64,000 nucleotides of DNA from Abiotrophia sp. HMSC24B09 (lineage in GTDB: Bacteria > Bacillota > Bacilli > Lactobacillales > Aerococcaceae), in the NCBI RefSeq assembly GCF_001815865.1, contig NZ_KV822195.1, positions 62,001 to 126,000 of the forward strand. Direction: 5' to 3'. Both the position numbers and the translations under genes were made by a program. The notes under the pieces are model-generated. The model saw nothing but the letters and a program-made list of their open reading frames with translations, ran no database searches and was not told where the DNA came from. Of this stretch, positions 19,067-28,470 are shown piece after piece (positions within the stretch are counted from its first letter, which is position 1; each line of letters begins with the position of its first letter).

Positions 19067-19107
19067 TTGCATTTTGCCACGAAAATCACTAAAATAGATA
19101 GTGGCAA
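19067..19107 (+). promoter_or_regulatory. Internal promoter of eno with flanking inverted repeat
   Basis: -35 TTGCAT (19067-19072), 17-bp spacer, -10 TAAAAT (19090-19095). An inverted repeat TTGCCAC (19074-19080) and GTGGCAA (19101-19107) brackets the -10 box and could be an operator. This would let eno be transcribed apart from the cggR operon. Confidence 0.55.
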
Positions 19108-19116
19108 TACTCTTAA

Positions 19117-20454
<1,338 letters not shown>

Positions 20455-20492
20455 TCATTTTTGGGGCCAAGAGCTCATAAGTCTTGATTCTA

Positions 20493-20526
20493 AGCACTTT
20501 GAGGCGTCTCCTCAAAGTGCTTTTTA
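20493..20526 (+). terminator. Terminator of the glycolytic operon
   Basis: Twelve-base stem AGCACTTTGAGG / CCTCAAAGTGCT followed by TTTTT. Confidence 0.92.
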
Positions 20527-20642
20527 ACTTTAATAGACTCTGCATTACATTCATATCTTAAGTGTTATTTCTTGATATAGTAATAATGATATATGAATGG
20601 GTGTAACCCATATGTGCTAAGTTTTTTGACGGAGGCGAATGT

Positions 20643-21851
20643 ATGACAGCTGAAATTGCTATTTTAAATAAACATGGTATTGTATTAGCGGCTGATAGTG
20701 CTGTAACTGTTAGTTTTGGACATGGGCAGGTAAAAACATACAATGCAGTAAACAAGCTCTTCTCTCTTGGTGGAAGTCATGATATTGGAATTATGATTTA
20801 TGGAAATGCTGAATTTATGAGCATCCCCTGGGAAATTATTATTAAGGAGTTTAGGAAAAGAAATAAGGATATAGTATTCGATAGATTAGAACTTTGTTCC
20901 TCGGCTTTTCTTGAGTTTCTAAAGGATGAAAAATTTAGGAATGAAACTATTTCAAAACAAGCAATCCAATCTGTTATTGATTCGTTATTAGAGCATTTAT
21001 TAGAAATGTCGAGTGAACGAGTCAATTATATACAGAAACAAAATCCGGAGAAAGCTATTTCGCTAGATGACATAACTCAGATTATATCAGGTGTTATTAC
21101 TGAAACAGCTAAAACGTATTCCAATAATGAAGATATGCTATTAAATGGACTAAGTAAAGAAAAATTTTCTTTGCTTTTCTCGGAGTATTGTAAGAACAAA
21201 TTGCGAGAGAATATTTATATAGAGGAACGCATCCATATGCTAGATGATATTTTTATAGCGTTGGCATACCAAATGGTTGTTTTCAATAGCCTTTTTGATA
21301 CGTGTTCGGGCGTAGTTGTAGGTGGCTACGGGAGCGAAGAACTATTTCCTTCTTTAGCAGCGTTCGAAATCAGTTATATATTTGAAAATGAAATAAAACT
21401 GAAAAAAACTCATACCAGTATTGTTGATCTTTTAAATAGCGATGCTTCCATTGTACCATTTGCTCAAACAGATATGATTTCAACTATCTTGACAGGGATA
21501 GATCCCATTATGAGTGAAGTAATTATTAAGTCTATTAATAAACTTGGTAACTCATCAAATAGTGATAAAAAACTTGTAATTGATGAAATTAGCTCCTGTC
21601 AGCAACAAAAATTCATAAATCCTATTTTAGGTGTTGTAAGGACACTTGCTCTACCAGAACTGGCGAATATGGCTGAAACACTAGTGAACTTAACATCGTT
21701 TAAGAGGCATATAACAGATTCGCTTGAGACAGTGGGTGGACCGGTAGATGTGTTGGTGATATCGAAAGGTGATGGGCCGATTTGGATCAATAGAAAGGAA
21801 TACTTTGATATTTCAAAAAATTTAGAGTACCGGAATAGAAAGAGTAGGTAA
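20643..21851 (+). CDS. Proteasome-like N-terminal nucleophile (Ntn) hydrolase family protein
   Basis: Not an ordinary annotated gene. The N-terminus TAEIAILNKHGIVLAADSAV, once Met is removed, has Thr1, Asp17 at the exact proteasome beta-subunit/HslV spacing, and Lys37 in NKLFSLGG in place of Lys33, followed by IGIMIYGNAEF like the IGxxxAGxxAD strand. A later VVVGGYGSEELFPSL may supply the Ser129-like Gly-rich loop, and the end GGPVDVLVISKGDGPIWINRK looks like a final beta strand. A long helical insertion (about residues 65-205) and the total of 402 residues set it apart from HslV (about 180) and Anbu (about 240). No ATPase partner lies nearby. The ribosome site is GGAGG. Base composition is clearly more A+T-rich than the glycolytic genes, suggesting transfer. 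Peptidase activity is inferred only. Confidence 0.65.
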   Translation: MTAEIAILNKHGIVLAADSAVTVSFGHGQVKTYNAVNKLFSLGGSHDIGIMIYGNAEFMSIPWEIIIKEFRKRNKDIVFDRLELCSSAFLEFLKDEKFRNETISKQAIQSVIDSLLEHLLEMSSERVNYIQKQNPEKAISLDDITQIISGVITETAKTYSNNEDMLLNGLSKEKFSLLFSEYCKNKLRENIYIEERIHMLDDIFIALAYQMVVFNSLFDTCSGVVVGGYGSEELFPSLAAFEISYIFENEIKLKKTHTSIVDLLNSDASIVPFAQTDMISTILTGIDPIMSEVIIKSINKLGNSSNSDKKLVIDEISSCQQQKFINPILGVVRTLALPELANMAETLVNLTSFKRHITDSLETVGGPVDVLVISKGDGPIWINRKEYFDISKNLEYRNRKSR

Positions 21852-21857
21852 ATCATT

Positions 21858-22031
21858 ATGTCAGCAATTTTTCCAACTTATTTTAAGACGCAAGAAACGA
21901 GACGTGGTAGGTCCGAGAGTCTAAAGAGAGAGAATTCTCCTTCTCTCAAATTAAGTCAGCAAGATATAAGTTTAACTATCAAAGATATATATAATGAAGT
22001 TCTAAAATCAAATAAGCGAGAATCAAAATAG
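21858..22031 (+). CDS. Small basic hypothetical protein (57 aa)
   Basis: ATG at 21858 only six bases after the Ntn-hydrolase stop codon, suggesting co-transcription and coupling. The product is polar: MSAIFPTYFKTQETRRGRSE at the start, then a segment DISLTIKDIYNEVLKSNKR that could form a helix. There is no signal peptide or membrane segment. No clear ribosome site precedes it, other than possible re-initiation from the upstream gene. Not recognised; it could be a partner, regulator or substrate of the Ntn protein. Confidence 0.5.
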   Translation: MSAIFPTYFKTQETRRGRSESLKRENSPSLKLSQQDISLTIKDIYNEVLKSNKRESK

Positions 22032-22054
22032 AATACTACCCTTTTTGGAGTTTT

Positions 22055-22186
22055 ATGGCTATTATGCCGAATTTGCTTTCGCTCTCTATTTTATTATCCA
22101 ATCGATCGATTTTTCTTATCCGTATTTGTACAGATATGAATGTAGCATCGGAAGAAATAAGGAAATTAAAAAGGGATTTTTTCTAG
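22055..22186 (+). CDS. Possible small hypothetical protein (43 aa)
   Basis: ATG at 22055 a few bases after TTGGAG, 23 bases beyond the preceding small ORF. The translation runs MAIMPNLLSLSILLSNRSIF then LIRICTDMNVASEEIRKLKR. A short hydrophobic N-terminus precedes a charged helix-like end. It is followed by a terminator at 22233, so the three ORFs could form one operon. It may be spurious given its size. Confidence 0.3.
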   Translation: MAIMPNLLSLSILLSNRSIFLIRICTDMNVASEEIRKLKRDFF

Positions 22187-22232
22187 TGTATAGTTTGGAC
22201 ACCATCTGTAATTAATGCTTAAGTAATCTGGA

Positions 22233-22265
22233 GACTAGGACATGTGTCCTAGTTTCTTTTTTTGA
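22233..22265 (+). terminator. Terminator of the Ntn-hydrolase operon
   Basis: ACTAGGAC ATGT GTCCTAGT stem followed by a TTTCTTTTTTT tract. Confidence 0.8.
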
Positions 22266-22348
22266 CTTAGGGATTTGTGACTGGCTAGACAGGGGGCAAG
22301 CAAACAGCTAGTTCCAGACCTAGCGTCTGAAACTGGCTGTTTAAATGC

Positions 22349-22878
22349 TTAATTGTAGTAGTAAGAAGTGTTGTAGTCGTATTGATTGTAATGACCGTAG
22401 TTGTAATTGTAGTTATAATCATAATCATTGCTATCGTAATAGTTGTAATTGTAATCATAGTTATAATCGTAGTTGTTGTCGTAACTACTATCGTAGGAAG
22501 GTGTTTCTTCTGAATGGCTTTCGCTTGATTGGTAATCGTATGATTCTGGCTCATCATCTTCGAAAACTGGACGTGGTTGGGAGACAGCGGGTGGAAGTGT
22601 TGCGGTAGTCATTACTTGACTGTCTTCAGGAGTCACAACAATAGGATCGAGTGGCTTGTAACCATTGGCCATCGTGTTTTTTGGTTTGGTCTCTTAGCTA
22701 GAGAAGCGAGGAACAGCCTTGACTTGGTCTTGGTGGTAAAGTGGCAGTCGTCATCACTTGGTTGTCCAGGGGGTCTAGGACTAATGGGGGGAGTGCAGTA
22801 GCTTGGACGTTTAGCAGTAGCCAAAGCACAAGCAGCAAGAGTTGATAGCCCTAAAAAGCTAATAAGGGATTTTTTCAT
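22349..22878 (-). pseudogene. Decayed gene for a secreted Tyr/Asn/Asp-rich protein
   Basis: A start with good ribosome site (GGAGAG) at 22878 encodes a signal-like MKKSLISFLGLSTLAACALA that soon loses sense. A second reading frame then encodes LPPLVLDPLDNQVMTTATLP PRPSQ, and the third frame (from 22672) encodes PLDPIVVTPEDSQVMTTATL PPAVSQPRP and a long C-terminus of YDYNYDYNYNYY-type repeats ending at 22349. The QVMTTATLPP blocks in two frames differ mainly at synonymous sites, so both were once translated. Two frameshifts therefore separate signal, repeat 1 and repeat 2 plus tail. The 107-residue tail ORF alone has no ribosome site or signal. No known function. Confidence 0.6.
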
Positions 22879-23262
22879 AGGATTCTCTCCTTTATATTTT
22901 GATGGACTGAGTATAGAAAAATTTAAAACTATTATAAACTCAAAAAATAAAAGGAAATAATAAAATAGAAAATTAATATAAGTATATAAATGACGAGGAT
23001 AGTAAGGCTTAAAGAGGTAATTTTTGCTGATTTGAGGATTATAAAACTTGAATTTATCGATTTTTAAAATATAAAACTAATTATTGGAATTCAATGTGTA
23101 GCTATTTTATTTTAAATATAATCGATACAATATTTAGTCATACATTTTTCTGAGGATTTACTTTATAAAATAGCGGTACAATGGAGTTCTTTACTTGTGC
23201 AAAATAGCTGATAATTGTGTAAAATAGAAGTGACGAGAAGTGATGACGTCAGAGGAGCGCGT
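22879..23262. promoter_or_regulatory. A+T-rich gap with direct repeats before the TauE-type gene
   Basis: No gene is seen here. TTGTGCAAAATAG (23195-23207) is repeated as TTGTGTAAAATAG (23215-23227) at a 20-bp period, with a third AAAATAG at 23167-23173. The two full copies could be regulator sites just upstream of the permease start. Confidence 0.35.
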
Positions 23263-24054
23263 ATGAGTGTGAGTGGAATAGGGGTACTATATTTTCTGAT
23301 TATTGTAGTTGCTAATGCGGTAGGTAGTGTGTCTGGTATGGGCGGTGGTGTCATTATCAAGCCGGTCTTGGACTTTGTAGGCCATGATTCGGTAGTAGCC
23401 ATCTCTTTTTATTCGACGGTGGCAGTCTTTACCATGTCTTTGGTATCAACCATACGTCAAGTTCAAGCGGGACGTAAGATCCAGTGGCAGCAAGTAGCCT
23501 ATCTGGCCTTGGGGTCAGTTTTGGGCGGCTACCTGGGTAATCAAACTTTTGAGTTTTTGCTTAAAAGAGTAGCACAGGCCAGTCAAGTTACCCTGATTCA
23601 GATTGCTGTGACTGTGGCACTTTTAGTTTTTGCCATGATTTATACGCGCTATGAAAATTTCCATTGGTCCAAGCAAGGAGCGCTTTGGTATAGTGCAGTA
23701 GGCTTAAGTTTGGGATTTTTTGCCAGTCTATTAGGAATCGGCGGGGGACCGATTAACGTTTCCTTACTCATGCTGGTTTTCGCCATGCCAATCAAGGAAG
23801 CTACGATCTATTCTATTGCTACTATTTTTTGTTCCCAGTTAACCAAGTTAGTGACCATTGCCTTGGGGACAGGCTTTGTCCGCTATGACCTGTCGATTTT
23901 GGTATATATCGTACCAGCGGCTATCGTGGGTGGCTTACTAGGAGCGCGGATGTCACGACTTCTATCCGACCAAGCTGTTCGCCGGGTCTTTCAATGGGTG
24001 GTCTTGCTAGTCATTGGGATTAATCTCTATAATGCCTTTCAATTATGGCATTAG
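23263..24054 (+). CDS. TauE/SafE-type membrane permease
   Basis: Sulfite exporter TauE/SafE (DUF81) family integral membrane protein with about eight hydrophobic segments. The two internal family repeats are visible: GSVSGMGGGVIIKPVLDFVG near residues 22-41 and ASLLGIGGGPINVSLLMLVF near the middle. The family moves organic or sulfur-containing anions; the substrate cannot be read from sequence. The ATG at 23263 follows GAGGAGCGC, while a longer reading from 23215 adds 16 polar residues before the first helix and is not favoured. 263 residues. Confidence 0.8.
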   Translation: MSVSGIGVLYFLIIVVANAVGSVSGMGGGVIIKPVLDFVGHDSVVAISFYSTVAVFTMSLVSTIRQVQAGRKIQWQQVAYLALGSVLGGYLGNQTFEFLLKRVAQASQVTLIQIAVTVALLVFAMIYTRYENFHWSKQGALWYSAVGLSLGFFASLLGIGGGPINVSLLMLVFAMPIKEATIYSIATIFCSQLTKLVTIALGTGFVRYDLSILVYIVPAAIVGGLLGARMSRLLSDQAVRRVFQWVVLLVIGINLYNAFQLWH

Positions 24055-24057
24055 GAG

Positions 24058-24086
24058 TTGTTAGCTTGCCTATTATGTGGTATTAT
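24058..24086 (+). promoter_or_regulatory. Promoter of secG
   Basis: -35 TTGTTA (24058-24063), 17-bp spacer, -10 TATTAT (24081-24086), about 35 bases before the secG start. Confidence 0.6.
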
Positions 24087-24121
24087 AAGGGGTAGAGATT
24101 TTCGAAAAAGGAGGAAGTACC

Positions 24122-24358
24122 TTGTCAGAAGTATTGACTGTTGCCTTAGTCATCGTATCAATTATTCTAATTATGTTGGTCATCATGCAACCATCTAAAA
24201 GTAATGCAGCAAGCTCATTGTCAGGTGGTAGTGCCGAGAACCAAATGAGTAAGACCAAGGCCCGTGGTTTTGAGGCTTTTCTCATTCGCTCAACCGTGGT
24301 GTTTGGCGTCTTATTCTTTGTGTTAGCCTTAGCACTTGCTTATTTCTCTTCTAAATAA
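24122..24358 (+). CDS. secG: Preprotein translocase subunit SecG
   Basis: Small auxiliary subunit of the SecYEG channel. It begins with TTG after AAAGGAGG. Two hydrophobic segments (about residues 4-22 and 53-75) flank a polar loop SGGSAENQMSKTKARGFEAFL, the usual SecG layout. 78 residues. The order secG, carboxylesterase, rnr, smpB is conserved in Firmicutes. Confidence 0.9.
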   Translation: MSEVLTVALVIVSIILIMLVIMQPSKSNAASSLSGGSAENQMSKTKARGFEAFLIRSTVVFGVLFFVLALALAYFSSK

Positions 24359-24371
24359 GTTGCTTAAGTTT

Positions 24372-24406
24372 TAGATCTCTGACCTTAGACTCAGAGGTCT
24401 TTTTTC
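24372..24406 (+). terminator. Terminator of secG
   Basis: AGATCTCTGA - eight-base loop - TCAGAGGTCT followed by T6. It may be leaky, as the esterase starts 20 bases later without an evident promoter. Confidence 0.7.
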
Positions 24407-24425
24407 TTGAAAAGGAGGAATGATT

Positions 24426-25172
24426 ATGCCCCTCTCTAAGGGTGCCTATTATTTAGAAGTTCCGGGAGCACGGCTTGGTATCATTCTCTGCCACGCCTAC
24501 ACTGGTAGCACAGCTGACGTAAGACCCCAAGCTGGATTACTGAATCGCCAAGGCTACGGAGTACTCTGTCCCTTATTTACAGGCCATGGAACGACAGATA
24601 TCCAAGATATCTTGAGTGCTGGACCTGAAATCTGGTGGCAAGACTTGCAAGAGGCTCTAGCCTTTATGAAAGAACGCTACGAAAAAGTTCTGGTCTTCGG
24701 CCTATCGATGGGTGGGGTTATGGCCATGCGCGCCCTTTGTGAGGCGGATAGTCAACTTCTTGGTGGGGGCGTTTTTAATTCTCCCGTAATTAGTCGGGAT
24801 GGCCTGCAGCTAGAAAATCGCTTCATGTCTTTTGCCCGCTACTTGGCAGAAAAGCGAGGCGATTTACCTGCCTATTTGCAGACAGAAGAAGCAGTTCGGA
24901 CTGCCCACCGGCAACAGGTGGCGGACATTCAGGCTTTCGCTCGCGATTTCGAGGACCAACTCGCTTCGATTGAACTACCTGTTTACATTGTTCAATCGGC
25001 CCAAGATGAATTAGTGGATCCAGAAGCGGTCTATGATTTGCTAGAGGCTCTGGAATCTGCCAAAATCAGCTTTCACTGGTGTGAAGAGAACACCCATGTT
25101 ATTACCACTAACCGCAATCGGTCAGATTTCGAAGCTAGCCTATTGCAATTTATCCAAGCATTTGATAACTAA
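24426..25172 (+). CDS. est: Carboxylesterase, alpha/beta hydrolase
   Basis: Cytoplasmic esterase of the Est/YvaK type with unknown natural substrate. The nucleophile elbow is GLSMGG (Ser near residue 95), the acid lies in QSAQDELVDP and the His in ENTHVITTNRNR. The oxyanion region is CHAYTGSTADVR. The ATG at 24426 is seven bases after AAGGAGG; the one at 24420 is too close. 248 residues. Confidence 0.85.
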   Translation: MPLSKGAYYLEVPGARLGIILCHAYTGSTADVRPQAGLLNRQGYGVLCPLFTGHGTTDIQDILSAGPEIWWQDLQEALAFMKERYEKVLVFGLSMGGVMAMRALCEADSQLLGGGVFNSPVISRDGLQLENRFMSFARYLAEKRGDLPAYLQTEEAVRTAHRQQVADIQAFARDFEDQLASIELPVYIVQSAQDELVDPEAVYDLLEALESAKISFHWCEENTHVITTNRNRSDFEASLLQFIQAFDN

Positions 25173-25211
25173 AGAAATTTAATTTAAAACAAAGGAGGTG
25201 CATGAGACGCT

Positions 25212-27809
25212 ATGAGTGCACTCACAAGCATTGAAAAAAGAATTTTGTCCTATTTGAAGGACCAAGAAGCGGGGGCAACCGTGACGAGCCAATCCTTGGC
25301 CAAAGCCCTCAATTACGGCGGCACCAAGATGTACAAGAAATTGGTGCGCGCTATTAATTATTTAGAAAATATCGGAGAGTTAGAGCAGATCAAACGAGGT
25401 CATTATCGACTTAGTGGCAAGGTCTCGAAGACAGTAGTGGGGACCTATCGAGCTAATGCCCAAGGCTTTGGTTTTGTCACCTATGCCGAAGGCCAGCCTG
25501 ATTTCTTCGTTCCTCGAGGCCGCGCTTTGAATGCCATGCAAGGGGACACGGTTGAGGTTGAAGTCCTGAAATTGGCCAACCCTCAGACGGGTAAAGGCTC
25601 TGAAGTCCAAGTCTTGCGCGTAATTGAACGCGCAGTGAACCAGTTGGTAGGGGAATTCGTCGCTTACCCAAGTGAAGTTCGTCAGGAACGTCAGGCTCTG
25701 GGCTATGTCTTACCACAAGGTGATTACAGCGACGCCGTCCGGGTTGAAATCGATCCAGCTGGGATTCAGCCAGCAGACCATTCTATTTGTATTGTTAAGA
25801 TTAGTCAGTATCCGACAGAAGAGGCCCCTCACCTCTTGCGAGGCTTAGTAGCCAAGGAAATTGGTCACCGAGATGAGCCCGGTGTAGATATCTTGTCCGT
25901 TCTCTATCAATTTGGAATTCCGCATGAGTTCCCAGAAGTAGTTAAAGAAGCCGCTGAGGCAGTGCCTCAGACCTTATCAGCTCAGGACCTTGCCAATCGG
26001 GAAGATTTACGACAAGAGGTCATCCTGACGATTGATGGGGCAGATGCCAAGGACTTGGATGATGCTATCTCGCTTGAACGCCTAGATAATGGCGACTATG
26101 TCCTAGGTGTTCATATTGCTGACGTGTCCTATTATGTTGAAGAAGGTTCTGCCTTAGATCTGGAAGCTTATCAGCGCGGGACTTCTGTCTATTTAACTGA
26201 CCGAGTCGTGCCAATGCTGCCGCAACGCTTGTCTAATGGGATTTGTTCCCTACATCCGCATGAAGATCGCTTGACCTTATCTTGCCAAATGGTTATAGAT
26301 AGCCAAGGGCAGGTTAAATCCCATCGTATCTTCCGCTCAGTCATCCATTCTTCTTACCGCATGACCTATGATGATGTCAATGCGATTCTAGAAGGGGATG
26401 AGGGGCTACGTCAAAAATATGAACCAATCGTGGACCTTTTAGAAGATATGAGCAAGCTCCACCATCTGCTAGAAGCCAAACGGATTAAGCGAGGGGCGTT
26501 AGATTTTGATGCGCCAGAAGCCAAGGTCTTAGTTGATGGCCAAGGTCATCCCTTAGATATTCAATTGCGGGAACGAGGCGTGGCTGAACGCCTGATTGAG
26601 TCCTTTATGTTGGCGGCTAATGAGACGGTGGCTAAGCACTATATGACACGTGACTATCCTATGCTCTATCGGGTCCATGAACAACCTGATTCAGAACGTA
26701 TGCAGCGATTCGCTGAGTTCATTACCGCTTTTGGTATTGTCCTCAGAGGTAAGGTAGAAACCATTGCACCTAAGCAACTTCAGCAAGCCCTTAAGCAAGT
26801 CGATGGGCAAGACTTTGAACAGGCTGTTTCCACTATGATGTTGCGTTCTATGAAGCAAGCCCGTTATAGTGAAGAAGCCCTTGGTCACTATGGGTTAGCA
26901 ACGGCTGAGTATACCCACTTTACTTCGCCTATTCGGCGCTATCCGGATCTGATTGTTCATCGCCTTATTCATCGTTATCTGGATAAGAAACCAAGTCATC
27001 AGGATAAGGCTCGTATTTTTGACCAGTTGCCAGGCATTGCTGACCAAAGTTCTAAAATGGAGCGTCGGGCCATTGACGCCGAGCGTGATGTGACTGCCAT
27101 GAAAAAAGCCGAATACATGCTAGATAAAATCGGGCAAGAATTTGAAGGCGTCATCTCTTCGGTGACCTCCTTTGGTATCTTTGTTGCCTTGCCTAACACA
27201 GTAGAAGGCTTGATTAGTCTTAAGGACTTGACGGGCGACTATTATGAGTTCGATCAGGCCCATCTCTTGCTAGTAGGGCAAAGAACAGGGCGAATCTTCC
27301 GCATTGGTCAGAAGGTTAAAGTACGTTTGGAAGCTGTTAATGTTGGCGAACGCGAAATTGACTTTAGCTTGCTTGAGGCTGAACCAGTAACTGGCTTAGA
27401 TGTAGACATAGTCCTACAGCGTAGCAAACAAGCCAAGGCTGCTAATAAGTCGGCCAAAGGCAAGACTCAAGACAAACAGCACCAAGCCAAAAAGCTTAAA
27501 GGTACTGGTAAGAAGAAGCGTGCGACTAAAGAAGACAAAGTCTCTAACAATAAGTCTGGCGCTAGCAAGCCTAAGGGCTCAAAAGCCAATAAAGGCCGTC
27601 AAGAGGACAAGGGCAAAGCCAAATCTAAGTCTGCTAGCAAGCGTCATCGTAAGGAGCTGTCTGAGCATCAAAGTAATGACAGCCGTCAGGCCAAGAAACA
27701 GTCTTTTGCTGGCGATATGGCTAGCAAAAAATCAGCTAAGTCTACGGAAAGTAAATTTAAGCAATTTAAGATTAAACGCAAGCAACCTCAGGCTAACCGC
27801 CTAGGTTAG
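25212..27809 (+). CDS. rnr: Ribonuclease R
   Basis: 3-prime to 5-prime hydrolytic exoribonuclease of the RNB family, active on structured RNA and linked with SmpB/tmRNA quality control. Domain order: N-terminal winged HTH (residues 1-65), cold-shock OB folds (about 75-220), RNB catalytic domain from about 275 with TIDGADAKDLDDAISLERL (Asp cluster binding Mg), S1 domain with EFEGVISSVTSFGIFVALPN near 640, then a very long Lys/Ser/Ala-rich tail from about residue 735 to 865. The tail is low-complexity and strongly basic, probably RNA- or ribosome-binding. Start ATG after AAAGGAGG. Confidence 0.95.
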   Translation: MSALTSIEKRILSYLKDQEAGATVTSQSLAKALNYGGTKMYKKLVRAINYLENIGELEQIKRGHYRLSGKVSKTVVGTYRANAQGFGFVTYAEGQPDFFVPRGRALNAMQGDTVEVEVLKLANPQTGKGSEVQVLRVIERAVNQLVGEFVAYPSEVRQERQALGYVLPQGDYSDAVRVEIDPAGIQPADHSICIVKISQYPTEEAPHLLRGLVAKEIGHRDEPGVDILSVLYQFGIPHEFPEVVKEAAEAVPQTLSAQDLANREDLRQEVILTIDGADAKDLDDAISLERLDNGDYVLGVHIADVSYYVEEGSALDLEAYQRGTSVYLTDRVVPMLPQRLSNGICSLHPHEDRLTLSCQMVIDSQGQVKSHRIFRSVIHSSYRMTYDDVNAILEGDEGLRQKYEPIVDLLEDMSKLHHLLEAKRIKRGALDFDAPEAKVLVDGQGHPLDIQLRERGVAERLIESFMLAANETVAKHYMTRDYPMLYRVHEQPDSERMQRFAEFITAFGIVLRGKVETIAPKQLQQALKQVDGQDFEQAVSTMMLRSMKQARYSEEALGHYGLATAEYTHFTSPIRRYPDLIVHRLIHRYLDKKPSHQDKARIFDQLPGIADQSSKMERRAIDAERDVTAMKKAEYMLDKIGQEFEGVISSVTSFGIFVALPNTVEGLISLKDLTGDYYEFDQAHLLLVGQRTGRIFRIGQKVKVRLEAVNVGEREIDFSLLEAEPVTGLDVDIVLQRSKQAKAANKSAKGKTQDKQHQAKKLKGTGKKKRATKEDKVSNNKSGASKPKGSKANKGRQEDKGKAKSKSASKRHRKELSEHQSNDSRQAKKQSFAGDMASKKSAKSTESKFKQFKIKRKQPQANRLG

Positions 27810-27832
27810 CTCCTGCGGAAAAGAGGTGACTG

Positions 27833-28285
27833 ATGTCGCAAGATAAGCCTTTAGCTCAGAATCGCAAGGCGCGTCATGATTATGAGATTATTGAAACCTA
27901 TGAAGCGGGTATGGTCTTAACCGGGACAGAGATTAAGTCCATTCGCAAGGGTAAGATGAACCTTAAGGATGGCTTTATCTCCATTCGTGATGGGGAGGCT
28001 TGGCTGAAGCAAGTCCATATCAGCCCCTACGACCATGGTAATATTTTTAACCATGATCCGGAGCGTGACCGTAAGCTCTTGCTTCATAAGAAAGAGATTC
28101 AGACTCTACACCGCGAAGTTCAACAAAACCGGATGACCTTGGTACCACTGAAGGTTTATCTGGTAAGAGGACGGGCCAAATTACTCTTTGGTCTTGCGCG
28201 TGGTAAGAATAAGTATGATAAGCGTCATGCCCTCAAGGACCAACAGGCCAAACGGGATATTGACCGCGCCCTTAAAATCAGATAA
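27833..28285 (+). CDS. smpB: SsrA-binding protein
   Basis: Binds tmRNA and brings it to stalled ribosomes. Motifs [39 protein letters not shown] and the basic C-terminus [20 protein letters not shown] are diagnostic. 150 residues. It is 23 bases after rnr. The tmRNA gene itself was not found next to it. Confidence 0.96.
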   Translation: MSQDKPLAQNRKARHDYEIIETYEAGMVLTGTEIKSIRKGKMNLKDGFISIRDGEAWLKQVHISPYDHGNIFNHDPERDRKLLLHKKEIQTLHREVQQNRMTLVPLKVYLVRGRAKLLFGLARGKNKYDKRHALKDQQAKRDIDRALKIR

Positions 28286-28287
28286 GC

Positions 28288-28316
28288 AACTGGGACCATG
28301 GGTCCCAGTTTTTTTG
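28288..28316 (+). terminator. Terminator after smpB
   Basis: AACTGGGACC ATG GGTCCCAGTT followed by T5. Confidence 0.92.
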
Positions 28317-28399
28317 TGTCCATTGTCTTGTAAAGAGCTAGGTCGATAAGCTTTTATGTAAAAAAATGGTTACCATACTTTCCTATTAAGAGGGGATTG

Positions 28400-28441
28400 T
28401 GGTAGAATAAGATTGATAGAGTCTGCCTCGCTCAGGAGGCA
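28400..28441 (+). promoter_or_regulatory. Promoter and leader hairpin of rpoY-rnjA
   Basis: An extended -10 TGGTAGAAT (-10 at 28403-28408) with no good -35. The leader has a TGCCTC/GAGGCA hairpin (28424-28441) between the promoter and the AAAGGAAG ribosome site. Confidence 0.55.
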
Positions 28442-28470
28442 ACTAGATAGAGAAAGGAAGTTATTAATCA

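Noticed and set aside
22285..22608. ORFs in other frames over the YDYN repeats
   Set aside because: Repetitive DNA stays open in several frames. The Ile/Thr-rich and Cys/Asn/Ser-rich products have no start signals; only the YDYN frame fits a former secreted protein.
28286..28470. tmRNA gene after smpB
   Set aside because: Only a terminator, promoter and small leader hairpin fit into this gap; no tRNA-like ends were found.
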